Source: Flaccisagitta enflata (taxonomy: Eukaryota; Chaetognatha; Sagittoidea; Aphragmophora). Taken from it: a DNA stretch of 64,000 nucleotides. The DNA is taken from contig OZ231127.1 in assembly GCA_965153355.1 (NCBI GenBank), forward strand, positions 82,584,001 to 82,648,000. The letters run 5' to 3'. Position numbers and translations under genes: made by a program. Each line of letters begins with the position of its first letter. The stretch's first letter is position 1. Below are positions 11,830 through 25,369 of the stretch, in pieces. The notes under the pieces were generated by a model. The model was not told the origin of the DNA. It worked only from the letters and a program-made list of their open reading frames with translations, and made no database searches.

Positions 11830-12221
11830 TAAGATTATTATTACACACACACAAAAGGGGTTGATACATGAAATAATATGTTTTTTCAAGAAAAGAGACA
11901 AATCGCTGTAATAGGTAAATTAAAGTGACACAAAAAGGCAACCTTGAGCGCAAGAAAAATGAATTTTCACTCCACCAGAAATTATCGATCAATCAATGAG
12001 GTGAATCAATCAATCAATGACTAGAAGAACAGCAACGATCGCCATGTGATTTTTGTTTCTACTGACGACCAAAAACGCGTTTCCTCCCATTGAACGCGTT
12101 TACAGCGTGAACACATATTTATGAATTTCACTTTCCCATTAGGGAGTGAGCGATGTGAGTGAGCAAGCTTGTGAATGAAAGCGTTGCAAAGTGGAGTGCG
12201 GAGTGAGCGGTGCGAGCATAC

Positions 12222-12382
12222 CTGTCCAACAAGTGCCGTAACCATTTCTCCATTCCTGGTTCCATTAATTGCGTTGTAGTTTGATGAACTGTGTTGCCTT
12301 GCCACTTTCCCAGATTTCTATTTGATTTCCCCTCTCCATCTGCGGTGAACATTGATGCATTAGTTGGGATTGATATTGCCAT
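12222..12382 (-). CDS. Possible first coding exon, unknown protein
   Basis: On the minus strand an ATG at 12382 opens a 53-codon stretch (MAISIPTNASMFTADGEGK..., ending ...MEKWLRHLL) that stops at a strong donor context, CAG|GTATGC, at 12222/12221. The amino-acid mix is ordinary rather than low-complexity, and the surrounding kilobase is free of the main repeat families. No domain is recognised and no continuing exon was found before the CT repeat at 11.8 kb, so this is a weak call. A chance open frame is the alternative. Confidence 0.25.
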
Positions 12383-12668
12383 GGACCAAGCGGCGTATGT
12401 GAGGAAATGTTTTAGGGGAAGCTACCTTCAGTCTATGTTCCAACAAATTTTGTGTCTTTAAATCAAATAACTAATTAACTATATATTCATTCATAGCCAA
12501 CATTAGTTTTTTAAGACCACCATGACGGTTGACCATCTTTTTCTTAAATTTCTCTAAAGAAAATTTAGTGATAAGGTGAGGAGTTGCCGCGTTCAAACCT
12601 GTCTTTGTTTGCCTTCTGTTACAATGGGAAGTATTTTTAAAAAAAATCGATCTTTATTTCTGCCCTCC

Positions 12669-14255
12669 ACCCCCCTCTAGATAGCCCCCCAAAGAAAAAC
12701 CCAAAAACCGTTTCTAGGGACCCCAAGAACTATCATCTAGAATGTCTTGGCTACCCATAAGAACATCAGACGAAATCATTTGAAGGCAAAATTTAGATTA
12801 ATGTTTTTTTTTGTGTGCAAAAATCAAGCATTTTTTAGCATATTTGGCACTTTTTCTGATCACATAGCTTCCTAAACATTAGAAAATAACTGAAAAGTGT
12901 AGGGATACCTGATATACAACTGCTTTAACCATTTCAAGCTAATTCTGGTTAATATTAAAAAGATTAGAGCAAAAAAATAGCAGAAAAACAGCAAATTAAG
13001 CCATTTTTTCACATTTTTTCTGTCTAAAATTGTTCTAGCTATTTCAAAAACCCTGTAAACTAAAAAAAGCGTGTGGGAACAGTTGATCTTGAAATGGTTT
13101 CACTATTTTTTGAAAGTTTAATGAAATATCTGTCACCCTAAAAGATTAAAAAATGATTTAAAACAATGAATTTAGGTTTTTTTAATAAATTTAAGGCTAT
13201 TGAGATTTAAATACCCTCAAACTATTTTATAGAGGCATGAATGTATACATTTTATAACTACATTTTTACATATAATTGACTAAAGTGTATTTTTGAAAAT
13301 ATTTGATTTACTAAAGGCTTAATCATATTTTTTTTTTGACCATTTTTAAGCCCTTAAGTGTTCGATATCTATTTTAAGCATATAAAAATATATTACTCAC
13401 TGTATAGCTTTAAAAGCATTAGAAAGCAGAAATATGTTTTGTTATTTCTTCGGGAGACATGCAGAGAGGGGTGTATTCATGTATACATAGACAATAGCGT
13501 AGTGTACAAGCAACTAAAAGTTGGCTTAATTGAAAGATGTGTATCCAGCTTTGTTCACAATGGTTCCTCTGTTACATGCCTGGAAGGCACCCAAAGCTAA
13601 TCATCCAATAACAACATTAGTGCAGAAATTTTTTTAGCTCCTAGGGCTATATTTAAGGTAATATGTTTTAAATAGCTATCTAATAAAGGGATAGAGAAAA
13701 AATAGTTTGAGGTTATTAAAAACTCAAAAGCCTTAAATTACTTAAAAAACCCTAGATTTACTGTTTTAAGTCATTTTTTAATCTTTTAGGGTAACAGATA
13801 TTTCATCAAACTTGCGAAGCATAGTGAAACCATTTGTAGTTAAACTGTTCCCACACGCTTTTTATAGTTTACAGGGTTTTTGAAGTAGCTAGAACAATTT
13901 TAGGCAGAAAAATGTGAAAAAATGGCTTAATTTGCTGTTTTTCTGCTATTTTCTTGCTCTAATCTGTTAAATATTAACCAGAACTAGCTCGAAACGGTAA
14001 AAGCAGTTGTATATCAGGTATCCCTACACTTTCCAGGTATTTTCTAAAGCTTAGAAAGCTATATGATCAGAAAAAGGGCCAAATATGCTAAAAAATGCTT
14101 GATTTTTGCAAATAAAATAACATAAATCTAAATTTTGCCTTCAAATGATTTTGTCTGATGTTCTTTTGGGTAGCCAAGACATCCTAGATGATAGTTCTTG
14201 GGGTCCCCAGAAACGGTTTTTTGGTTTTTCTTTGGGGGGCTATCTAGAGGGGGGT
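12669..14255. mobile_element. Fold-back element, 1.6 kb, ~570-bp arms
   Basis: Left end ACCCCCCTCTAGATAGCCCC (12669) is repeated in reverse complement at 14255, and the arms stay highly similar to about 13235 and 13690. The 450-bp centre (13236-13690) is single-copy and includes a TGTGTATCCAGCTTTGTT piece near 13540 that looks like an HLE 5'-end fragment. No clear target duplication and no coding capacity. Confidence 0.75.
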
Positions 14256-14329
14256 GCCTCATGGCTGAAAAGTGCAAATTTCTGGACAATGTGAAATCAG
14301 GTGAAATAATGATTTCTGAGCATTATAAC

Positions 14330-14460
14330 ATCTGCCCACCAACACAACTGCGTCTGCTCACCAACATAATTGGCCCTGCCCACCCTCATAACAGCCTCCG
14401 GCTCACCAAATCACTGCTCCTGCCCCCTGCATTACAGCTCCTGCCCACGCCTATCCCGTG
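14330..14460. repeat. HLE-derived CTGCCCACC tandem motif
   Basis: Several imperfect copies of a CTGCCCACCNNCATAAC unit, the same motif that is repeated in the 5' part of arm type C HLEs (11400-11510, 35420-35510). Probably a decayed HLE fragment. Confidence 0.4.
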
Positions 14461-14493
14461 AGCACGATGTTTGACGTGTTTCCGGGAAAAAAG

Positions 14494-17300
<2,807 letters not shown>

Positions 17301-17307
17301 ATTTCTT

Positions 17308-17486
17308 CACGGATGGGTGGGCAGGGGCTTCCACCTCTCATTCACACACCAACCCCAACCCCCACACATATACCTAGGGCCATCATTTTTACACTTTTCA
17401 ACTCAATTATTACGGACGGACTGACTGACAGACCAAAAGACCGACGGACAAAGCCTCTTATAAAGTCGCTGGTTGCGTCGGCAACT
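17308..17486 (+). mobile_element. HLE fragment, mixed arms
   Basis: Has GGATGGGTGGGCAGGGGC, a GACGGACTGACTGACAGACC array, GACAAAGCCTCTTATAAAG and a CAACTAAAAA terminus, but the CAAGG end is missing and the terminal hairpin region (AGTCGCTGGTTGCGTCGGC) mixes A- and B-like halves. Confidence 0.5.
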
Positions 17487-18531
17487 AAAAAGTAGACGCT
17501 GCTTTTTAAAATCAGCCCCTGCTGAGGTTTGTGGTTCAAATCTTTGTCGCAATTTAAAGACTTTTCACATCTATCAGATGGGACCAATCTGAAGCAGATT
17601 TCAAACTAAGTAGATGCTTCATTTAGCTTAGTATAAAAGGTGAAAATGCATTATTCTCAACAATTATACTACAATGCAACCCTAATCTTAAAGCAAAATG
17701 AGGTAACAGGAGCCTTGCAGGGCCCTATACCTTATCGAGTTACTACTACGTCACATTGTGGGGTACTATGTGGGCAAGACGTCAGGCCCAGAAGGGTTCA
17801 AGTCTGATCTTGGCAAAGCAATTGTCGATCTATCCAGTCCAATCACCATCGAGTTCGAGAGAGAGAGAAAGAGAGGGAAAGAAAGAAAGAAAGATAGAAA
17901 GAGAGTAGTAGAGCATTAATGGTTCTACGCACATTTCCTATTTCGAAAAAGATTGATGCAACAACGTTTTCACAGGTAGTAAATTATAGGTAATGCCAAC
18001 ACAGTCATCTATCTAGCTGTTGTGTGTGTTGCATTTTCGCTTATTTGATTAGTGTAGGATATAGAAAGAGCTAAATTGAGTTGAGCAAACGATATTAGTG
18101 TAAATCAATTGCGGTTATATTACATTACTTTTAATAATTTATTGAAATGTTATTGAGTTAATTTTCATTTAATTTAATGATACACTTGGATTTCATTCAG
18201 AACGAGTGAATGACAGATTGGACATTTCCTGCTGTAAGGATACGTGGCATTGCATGGGTGAATGCTCAAGCAACAATCAGAGCACAGGGCCAAGCGCGCA
18301 CAAGGTAACCATAATGTATTAGCTACTTTGATAAAGCACTACAAGGATCATTACAAACTTTTGATATGTAACCAAGTTGAACTTAACTTTTGTGCTCACT
18401 TCAAACTTGCAATATGGACCCAATCTAACCTGCAAATATGAGTATTCTGAAGGAGTTTGAACCGTTCTTAATTCATTGTGAGGATGACCCAGCGAATGTC
18501 TACTTTCTTACTCAGTCTCCGGAAGATCCCT

Positions 18532-18780
18532 TCACAACACCCATACATAAAAGGTCTTAGGAAACGGATTACTCTGTTTCTGTTGTACATCTGGTTTTTT
18601 TGCATAAATTTTTCCTCTTATCAATATTCTTTGTGTTCTAGAGGTCAAATTTAAATCACATGAATGATCATGGTATGGTACTAAATCTGCCTTTGATGGT
18701 TTAAGCATCAACCTCAATTTGGACAATGGTCCACCTCTCTCTTCTGACGTCCCAATGCAACTTGTGGATTTAACTTCCAA
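18532..18780 (-). CDS. Duplicated open frame, unknown protein (left copy)
   Basis: 82-residue frame with ordinary composition (includes KSTSCIGTSEERGGPLSKLR and LTSRTQRILIRGKIYAKK), identical to 63274-63522 on the other strand. The frame could be an exon or a remnant of a longer gene: in-frame codons continue past the stop into sequence that also looks non-random. Because the surrounding DNA is equally conserved between the copies, conservation alone does not prove it is coding. No family is recognised. Confidence 0.25.
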   Translation of the reverse strand: MEVKSTSCIGTSEERGGPLSKLRLMLKPSKADLVPYHDHSCDLNLTSRTQRILIRGKIYAKKPDVQQKQSNPFPKTFYVWVL

Positions 18781-18971
18781 GCAGGGTGAGAAAAAATCAA
18801 ATAAAAACTGATATCTAGAACCATACAGCTTCTGGTCATCAGTTGGTGTCCTGTACCCTTAATGGGTTTCGCCCCATATATACATACATAAAAATACATA
18901 TGTATGATAAGTTGGATATTCTTTCCTTTATTTGGGAAAAAAGTCAAAGTCGTCAGTCTTCGACTTTTTGA

Positions 18972-19995
18972 CATATTGGAGAGAAACATGGTTTTCATTT
19001 TCTTATTAGAAATCTCATAGGGGCGAATGAGCTCTCTAGTGAAATTGATAGGCAAAGTAAATTTGATAGTTCTCTTTCATTTGGCGCTCTACGACAAATA
19101 TTTTTTTGAGTCGTGAATTTTTCAAAAATTTTTTACAAAAAATTCAAATATGATTTTTTTTCAATTTTTTACTATTTCAAGTAGGATCAATAATGTATTG
19201 ATGTTTGTTTGAGCATGCAAATACAAGAAAACATATTACTGAGTGTAGCTGATCATCATTGAGGATGCTTTTGAGTATTTTAGCTCATTTAGCTCATTTA
19301 GCTCAATTTTTTTTTTTTATTCTAATCGTATAAATAAATTGATGTTTTGATACTTGTCTTAGCTTGCAAATATAAGAAAGCATGTCAGTGACCATAGCTG
19401 CTCATCTCTGAGGGTGTTTTCAGTATTTTAGCTGACTTAGTTCATTTAGCTCAATTGTTTTAAAATTTCAATTGGGATAAATAAATGTTTGAGCATGGGA
19501 TAGATAAATATTTGAGCATGCAAAACCTAGAACATGTCAGTGAGCATAACTGGTCCAGAATTCATTGGATGTCTACTGCAAGAATCATCCAATCAATTGA
19601 AGATCAAAACATGGCATCAAAGTTGTTTTTTGCGTATTTGCACTGTACCTCCATAATGCGAATAAACACTGTTTTAATGGCATCAAATTTGAGAGGGCTG
19701 GCCGGGCTGGAGAGAAACATGGTTTTCATTTTATTATTAGGAATCTCATAGGGGGCGAATGAGCTCTCTAATGAAATTGATAGGCTAAGTAAATTTGATA
19801 ATTCTCTTTCATTTGGCGCTTTACAACAAAATATTTTTTTAAGTCGTGAATTTTTCAAAATTTTTTTACAAAAAAAATTCAAATATGATTTTTTTTCAAT
19901 TTTTTACTATTTCAAGTAGGATCAATATAGAAGTGTATTGATGTTTGTTTGAGCATGCAAATACAAGAAAACATATTACTGAGTGTAGCTGATCT
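18972..19995. repeat. ~280-bp direct repeats and AGCTCATTTAGCTCA satellite
   Basis: 18972-19250 and 19711-19995 are direct copies (GAGAGAAACATGGTTTTCAT... to ...ACTGAGTGTAGCTGATC). Between them a ~130-bp satellite unit repeats, marked by GAGCATGCAAATACAAGAA, CATGTCAGTGAGCATA and TAGCTCATTTAGCTCA. The same satellite recurs at 21030-21300, 36400-36800, 60940-61360 and 62490-62850. Confidence 0.8.
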
Positions 19996-20385
19996 GCCAA
20001 CACAGTCCTGTATCTAGCTCTCATGTGTATTGCACTTTCACCTATAAGTATTAACTAAAATAAATCATGTTTAATGTAGGATACAGAAAAAGTCGATAAG
20101 AAAAAATTGATGCAACAACGCCCTCACAGGTAGTAATTGTAGGTAATGCCATGTTGCACTTTCACTTATAAGTGACAACTGAACTAAATGATCAGATGAT
20201 AGAAAGACACTAGTACCATATTTTTTTTGACAATTATATAATTCTAGAATTGATTATCGCTTCAAATCCTATCATATACATATTTTTTTAATGAAGTGAT
20301 TAAAGCGCAATTTAGTGTAGTTTAAATCTTGTTACATTCAAATAGGAAAAAAGCAGAATGTACGACGCATTTACAATCTTTAGGA

Positions 20386-20814
20386 TCAATTTCTTTTTGC
20401 AAGATGCATATATTTCGCTGCATTAGTTCTAAGATTGTCCACTTCTGATTTCTTTAACTTTAGGATGCTTCCAAAAGTGGAGTTCAGTCGTATTTCTCCT
20501 GGATTCATGTCAGGGCTGATGTGGACATCGTAGTAGTTTGTTTTATCATGACGATCCATAAATCAATAACCTGAGGTTGGATCGATTGCGCCAACCATTT
20601 TCATGAATTCACAGAAGGCAGCAACAGTGTCGAATTCATGTTGCATGTCAAGTATTGTTCCAGCAACAACATTTAGTTTTATTTTTTTGTTTGGGTAGAA
20701 TGTTAAAATTGCTGTGCCAGATAATCGATGAAGAATTTTGCATGGCATTTTCTGTAGAAGACAGTGAATAAATTTTGTCGAGACTCCGATAGTGGGAAAA
20801 CGCATATATAGCAT
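20386..20814 (-). pseudogene. 142-codon coding-like sequence with one internal TGA
   Basis: Minus-strand frame from ATG at 20814, open for 83 codons to TGA at 20565-20563, then open in the same frame for 58 more codons to TGA at 20388-20386. Composition is that of a globular protein on both sides of the first stop (NVVAGTILDMQHEFDTVAAF before; DVHISPDMNPGEIRLNSTFG and KSEVDNLRTNAAKYMHLAK after). No family recognised. It lies in a block of the left inverted copy that the right copy lacks. It could be a once-functional gene broken by one nonsense change or an exon group with an unrecognised intron. Confidence 0.4.
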
Positions 20815-20881
20815 TCAAATAAAGGTAGAGATTAATGCGTAGTTAAAACAGATGCGGATATAATTGTGTATGAAATGATAT

Positions 20882-21015
20882 TTATTGCGACACGCAACTA
20901 CACCTTGCCGTGTCAGTTTGTCGGTCCGTCGGTAACATTTTTGAATTGCGAGCATCTTTTGTATTAATGCTTCTGCCCAACCGTCCGCAACTGGATTGCC
21001 GTGTATCCGGCCTTG
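20882..21015 (-). mobile_element. HLE, arm type B, compact
   Basis: 134 bp: degraded hairpin ATTGCGACACGCAACT, short GTCGGTCCGTCGG array, CTGCCCAACCGTCCGCAACTG, CCGTGTATCCGGCCTTG end. Confidence 0.65.
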
Positions 21016-21029
21016 TTGTTTTTTAATAT

Positions 21030-21300
21030 AAAATAAAAAGATGTTTTGATACTTGTCTTAGCTTGCAAATATAAGAAAGCATGTCAGTGAGCATAGCTGT
21101 TTATTTGTAAGGGATTTTTTTTCACTATTTTAGCTCACTTAGCTCATTTAGTTCAGTTTTTTTGAAATATCAATTGGGATAAATAAATGTTTGAGCATGC
21201 AAATACAAGAACATGTCAGTGAGCATAACTGGTTATCTGGATGAGTGATGTTGAGTGTTTTAGCCCAGTGAGCTCATTTGGCTCTGTCCTATTTTTCTCA
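21030..21300. repeat. AGCTCATTTAGCTCA satellite, about two units
   Basis: About two units of the ~130-bp satellite with GCATGTCAGTGAGCATAGCTG and TAGCTCACTTAGCTCATTTAG blocks. Confidence 0.75.
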
Positions 21301-21463
21301 GATTTAAGTGCATTCAATACATAATATTACTCTTGATATAATCTAACAAATAAGAAAATTACAGAGGCTGAAGTTGAAAGCATGACATAAAGTAACCAAC
21401 GCTTATGACTTTTTTTTCTCACAGCGATAGCCGCCATTACTGGTAGAGTTATCACTTTGGAAA

Positions 21464-21699
21464 CAAGGCCGGATACACTAGCTGCTTGCAGATGGGTCAG
21501 GTGGACAGGAGGATCTATGAGATTGTTCGTCCGTTTGTCTGTCTGTCTTTCTCCTCATTCCTTGCTTCGGTCATTACAAGATCATTTGGGCAGGAGCAGT
21601 GAAGCAAAAAAAAAAAACGCAAAAGACCAAAAAAGTAAAGTGTGATGGACAGACAGATGGACCAACAAAGCAGGGTGTAGAGTTGCAAAGCATGCAATT
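21464..21699 (+). mobile_element. HLE, arm type D, in left inverted copy
   Basis: CAAGGCCGGATACACTAGC end, arm AGCTGCTTGCAG, GACGGACAGACAG-type array, GGGTGTAGAG and hairpin AGTTGCAAAGCATGCAATT. The inverted duplicate holds the same element at 60530-60773, so the insertion predates that duplication. Confidence 0.7.
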
Positions 21700-21704
21700 A
21701 AAAA

Positions 21705-21780
21705 GACGTCAGATATCAGTGACATCAATCAGTGACATCAGATATCAGTGACATCAATCAGTGACATTAATTACACATCA
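21705..21780. repeat. ATCAGTGACATCA short tandem repeat
   Basis: Several copies of GATATCAGTGACATCAATCA; matched in inverse at 60450-60520. Confidence 0.8.
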
Positions 21781-22189
21781 GATGCCGAGGAATAAATCAG
21801 ATTTGAAAAAAAATGTTTCTATCCGCTTAAGTCTGCTCATTCTCTCCTTCTCCCAAATGCCAGCGAGAAAGTGAAAGGTTTCTAGAATTCCAGCTGGTCT
21901 GGACTAGCATTCACCAAAAAGGGACGCTGATCAAAAGTAGACGAAATCTTCGATCTTTCAGAAAGTCCTCATTTTCGCGAATGACAACATGCACAACGTG
22001 AATCACCTTTCCCCCCGAATGCTTTTTGTACGCAAATGAGGAGGCAATTCTTCTTTGAATTTCTTTATGACGATGCGAAAGCCGGATTGAAATTCAACAA
22101 AAAGAAGATGGTCAACATGGGTTTCTGTCGTATCAACTAAGAGGATCATGGCTCTTCCAGGTCCAGAATCCAGGATATCGTCAGAACCA

Positions 22190-22980
22190 GGTCCTAGGAC
22201 GTCAGAGTTGGATCCTCTGACATCAGAGGCAGAGCCAGAGATAGAGCTCCAGAAACTGCTTTCCTAGGCAGAGCCGCTTCCAGAGCCAGAGCTGCCTCCA
22301 GAGCCAGAGCTGCCTCCAGAGCCAGAGTTGCCTCCAGAGTTAAAGCCGGAGCCGGAGCCGGAAGAATTAGGCTGCTGCAGTGGTTATGGGAAAAGAATAC
22401 TTGACATCTAGGCAGCAGTTTGAATTTGGGAGGATAGGATTTAGGCAGCAATTGGAATCTGGGAGGACATGGGGTATCAGGCAGCAGTTAGGATATAGGA
22501 GGATAAGGTGTATGAGGCAGCAATTGGCATAGAAGAGGACAAAGGGATTCTAGACAGCAGTTGGGACAAAAGAGGCAAGCACATTAGGCAGCAACTGGGA
22601 TTAAAGAGGACAAGTGGATTAGGCAGCAACTTGGATGAAAGAGGACAAGGAGAAAAGGCAGCAGTAGGGATAAAGAAGGACAGGGTATTTAGGAGGGAGG
22701 AAATAAATGAGAGGTATTAAGCAGAAGTCGGGATAAAAGAGAGCAAGGGGATTGTGCAGCAGTTGGGATCTAAGAGGACAAGAGGAATAGGCGGCGATCA
22801 GGATAAAACTGTACCAGAGGAAAAGACAGCTGTTGGGATGAAAAAGGCAGCAGTTGGGACAAAAAAAAACAAAAAAACAGAGGGGATTGTGCAGTAGTGG
22901 AAGGATGAAGGAATTTAGGCAGCAGTTAGAATGGGAAGGCTGAAGTTGGGCATAGCAGATGGAGAGGATGTTGGCGGTAG
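22190..22980. repeat. 18-bp and ~28-bp tandem arrays
   Basis: 22200-22350: 18-bp CCAGAGCCAGAGCTGCCT units. 22376-22980: degenerate ~28-bp units, AGGCAGCAGTTGGGAT followed by AAGAGGACAAG. The reverse complement of the second array is at 38610-39130. Confidence 0.85.
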
Positions 22981-22988
22981 TTTTGAAA

Positions 22989-23118
22989 CAAGGCCGGATA
23001 CACGGCCACCAGTTGCGGATGGGTGGGCAGGGGCGGATATGCACATTTTCCCACTTTTTGACGGATGGACCGACGGATAGACCGACAAAGCCTCTTATAA
23101 AGTTACGTGTGTGCAACT
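22989..23118 (+). mobile_element. HLE, arm type B
   Basis: CAAGGCCGGATACACGGCC end, arm AGTTGCGGATG, short GACGGATGGACCGACGG array, terminal AGTTACGTGTGTGCAACT. The inverted segmental duplicate (about 57721-57745) carries GTCCTC, eight T and AAACTACC without the element: an empty site. Confidence 0.8.
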
Positions 23119-23499
23119 AAAAAGAGGACAAAGGGTTTAAAACAGCAGCTGGGACAGTAAGACATGGTGATTAAAACAAGGGTTTAATGGCATGAATAGG
23201 AAGTAAAAGAGGGTATTCAGGCAATATTTAGATCGCAGTTATGATACAGCAAGACAATGGTATAGGACCTTGGGGATCTCTTAGCATAGGGAGCATTTAG
23301 AAGACATGGGGATCCAGGCAGTTGTTGAGAGAAGAGATGACATGAAACAAGGAGATTGAAGCATTAAAAGAAACATCAAAAACTCTTCAATAGGCTCAAT
23401 CTTCAATTGAACAAGAGAAAAAAAAAAAATTATCATTGTCGTATATACTGAAGCATCCAGACAAAACCAGTTTTTTTTTCAAAAATGTCTCATGCAGAA

Positions 23500-23517
23500 A
23501 GAGAGAGAGAGAGAGAT

Positions 23518-23575
<58 letters not shown>

Positions 23576-23582
23576 GGAGAGA
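23500..23582. repeat. (GA)n microsatellite
   Basis: GA repeat with a few GATA interruptions at the point where homology between the two inverted copies ends. Confidence 0.9.
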
Positions 23583-23748
23583 CATTTAATTTGTTGCCAG
23601 CATGCACAATTATCACCCAGAATTTTCAAAGATTATCTGAATTAGTACCTCATCTTTTTTTAAATACAAAAAAAAAAAAGCAACAAATAAAAAAAAAAGA
23701 TTCAAAAAATCATAACTCGAGAATTGTTGATCGAACAGACTTAAGCAT

Positions 23749-24181
23749 TTGGGTGACTAAAAAAATATGGTCATATTTGAATCTGGTCTCCCTCGCGGGA
23801 GAAATGATACCATTTCCATCACAGATGATAACCCTAAAATCTGGTGGCAATGAAAATGAAGTTTACTCATGGCCGCAACCCCCCCTCATTTCCCATAGAA
23901 AATGTACAGGAAGGATTTTGGCCTCTGCAGATTTTAGAGTTATCACCTATGCACAGTGCTCGTTTAGGCCACTCGACAAAGTTTATTTCACCTGACTGTC
24001 ACCGACCCCCTAAATCCACCCAAATCACCTACACAGTGCTCGTTTAGGCCACTCGACAAAGTTTATTTCACCTGACTGTCACCGACCCCCTAAATCCACC
24101 CAAATCACCTATGATGGAAATGGTCACATTTCTCCCGCAAGGAAGAAGAGATTCGGATTTGACCATATTTTCATCACCCTA
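23749..24181. mobile_element. hAT-like MITE, TTGGGTG/CACCCTA ends
   Basis: Ends TTGGGTGACTAAAAAAATATGG and CATATTTTCATCACCCTA are imperfect inverted repeats continuing inward (TCTCCCTCGCGGGAGAAA against TTTCTCCCGCAAGGAAG). Flanks TTAAGCAT and TTCTGCAT agree at 6 of 8 positions. Same family as 53787-54133. It contains a perfect 80-bp tandem duplication at 23952-24111. Confidence 0.7.
23952..24111. repeat. Perfect 80-bp tandem duplication
   Basis: 23952-24031 and 24032-24111 are identical over 80 bp (from CACAGTGCTCGTTTAGGCC to CAAATCACCTA), inside the MITE. Confidence 0.95.
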
Positions 24182-24285
24182 TTCTGCATGGTGCCATCTA
24201 AAAAAGAAAATAAGTTTTTTTTCTAAGCTTTTGATTTCATACGTGGTGCCATTTCACTCAAATATTGCATCAACTATATGCTCAA

Positions 24286-24470
24286 CAAGGCCAACACTTA
24301 TAAGACTTACAGATTGACTAAGAATGACTTAAAATGACTCACAATGACTCAGTATACTCTTAAATGACTTTAGATGACTTAAAGAAATAAAATTGATAAA
24401 AAAAAGTAAAAAAGTGACGGACTGACAGACCAACCGACAAAGCGGGGTGTAGAGTCGCTTGCACGCGACT
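24286..24470 (+). mobile_element. HLE with TGACTTA-array middle
   Basis: CAAGGCCAACACTTATAAG end, a middle built from AATGACTTA/AATGACTCA repeats, short GACGGACTGACAGACC array, AAAGCGGGGTGTAG and hairpin AGTCGCTTGCACGCGACT. Same subtype as 26026, 48079, 50625 and 58143. Confidence 0.65.
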
Positions 24471-24924
24471 AAAAATATTTTGGAAAAAGTTTTTTCTCTG
24501 CAGGTCTCAAAAATAGAAGAATCTTTGAAACTTCAACGTTTTTCCAAATCATGTTACAAGCAACAAACACTGATAACTTCTTTATCTTAACTTTGGCAGT
24601 TGATTGCAAATGGATTGTAGTGGTAGAATTATAAGCAAATCAGAAGAAGTATAACAAACTGATATATATGAACTGATGCATAGTGTCTTAAAGGACAGAA
24701 GTAAAAGAGAAAGAACAAGGCTGAATACAGTGCTGGTCATGATAGAGTTAACAGAATCCATCAATGCCTGCTGAATTCCCCAATATCTTAAAATCTTTGA
24801 GCTAAATTTGAACTATGATCTGTCTCTTCCAAATGTGCCTTAACACGCAACACCAGATTTATTATTTGGGCCTTAGCATAGTGTATAAGTTATCATTTAG
24901 AGATTACTACTCTAACTATAGCAC

Positions 24925-25300
24925 TATAGCACTATAGCAAAGAAAAAAAGCAAACACTTTGTTTTGCTGATTTCTGCTTAATTATGGACCTGAACCATAG
25001 AAAATCCATGTCTGTTGGAAAGCTCAGCGAAAAATCTTCCAAAATGCAATGTTGCTGGTCATTGTAGCCTTTTTTAAGAAAAAAATCGCTGATTGAAATA
25101 AAGTGCTACTATCAATTTTCCCAATGAACAATCTTAGTTTTTCCGCTTTTGTCAATGATGCAGCTCAGGATTGTCTTAGCTACTCGTTGTCCATGAGCTT
25201 GAAGAGCTTCAAATTTTCTTTAAAATGGCACCAAGAACAAATTTCTAACTCAGTAGGTATGATTTTTATGTTAGAATAAAGATAACCCATGAAAATTAAT
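24925..25300. repeat. Inverted repeat arm, partner at 37420-37860
   Basis: AGCAAACACTTTGTTTTGCT ... through a GCAGCTCAGGATTGTCTTAG block to AATGGCACCAAGAAC matches 37420-37860 in reverse complement. Confidence 0.75.
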
Positions 25301-25369
25301 GTATTTGTGTAATTAGTGTAAATGGAGTACCACTCGGCTAAAAAAAAAGAAGCACCTCTTTATTGATTA

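Larger units (their letters stand above)
18393..23480. repeat. Left copy of large inverted segmental duplication
   Basis: Its reverse complement is found in blocks over 57340-64000. Best-conserved part: 18393-19330 against 62740-64000, with two overlapping open frames differing by one nucleotide. Further blocks: 19480-19760 against 62390-62560, 21080-21880 against 60325-60960, and 23119-23480 against 57380-57740. Middle parts (20.0-21.0 kb; 21.9-22.98 kb) have no counterpart on the right, and the dUTPase gene of the right copy is missing here. Confidence 0.8.

Noticed and set aside
22190-22980. CRISPR array
   Set aside because: Units are directly adjacent and degenerate with no unique equal-length spacers; eukaryotic tandem repeats. 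The same holds for 26610-27020, 42500-42800 and 54655-55010.
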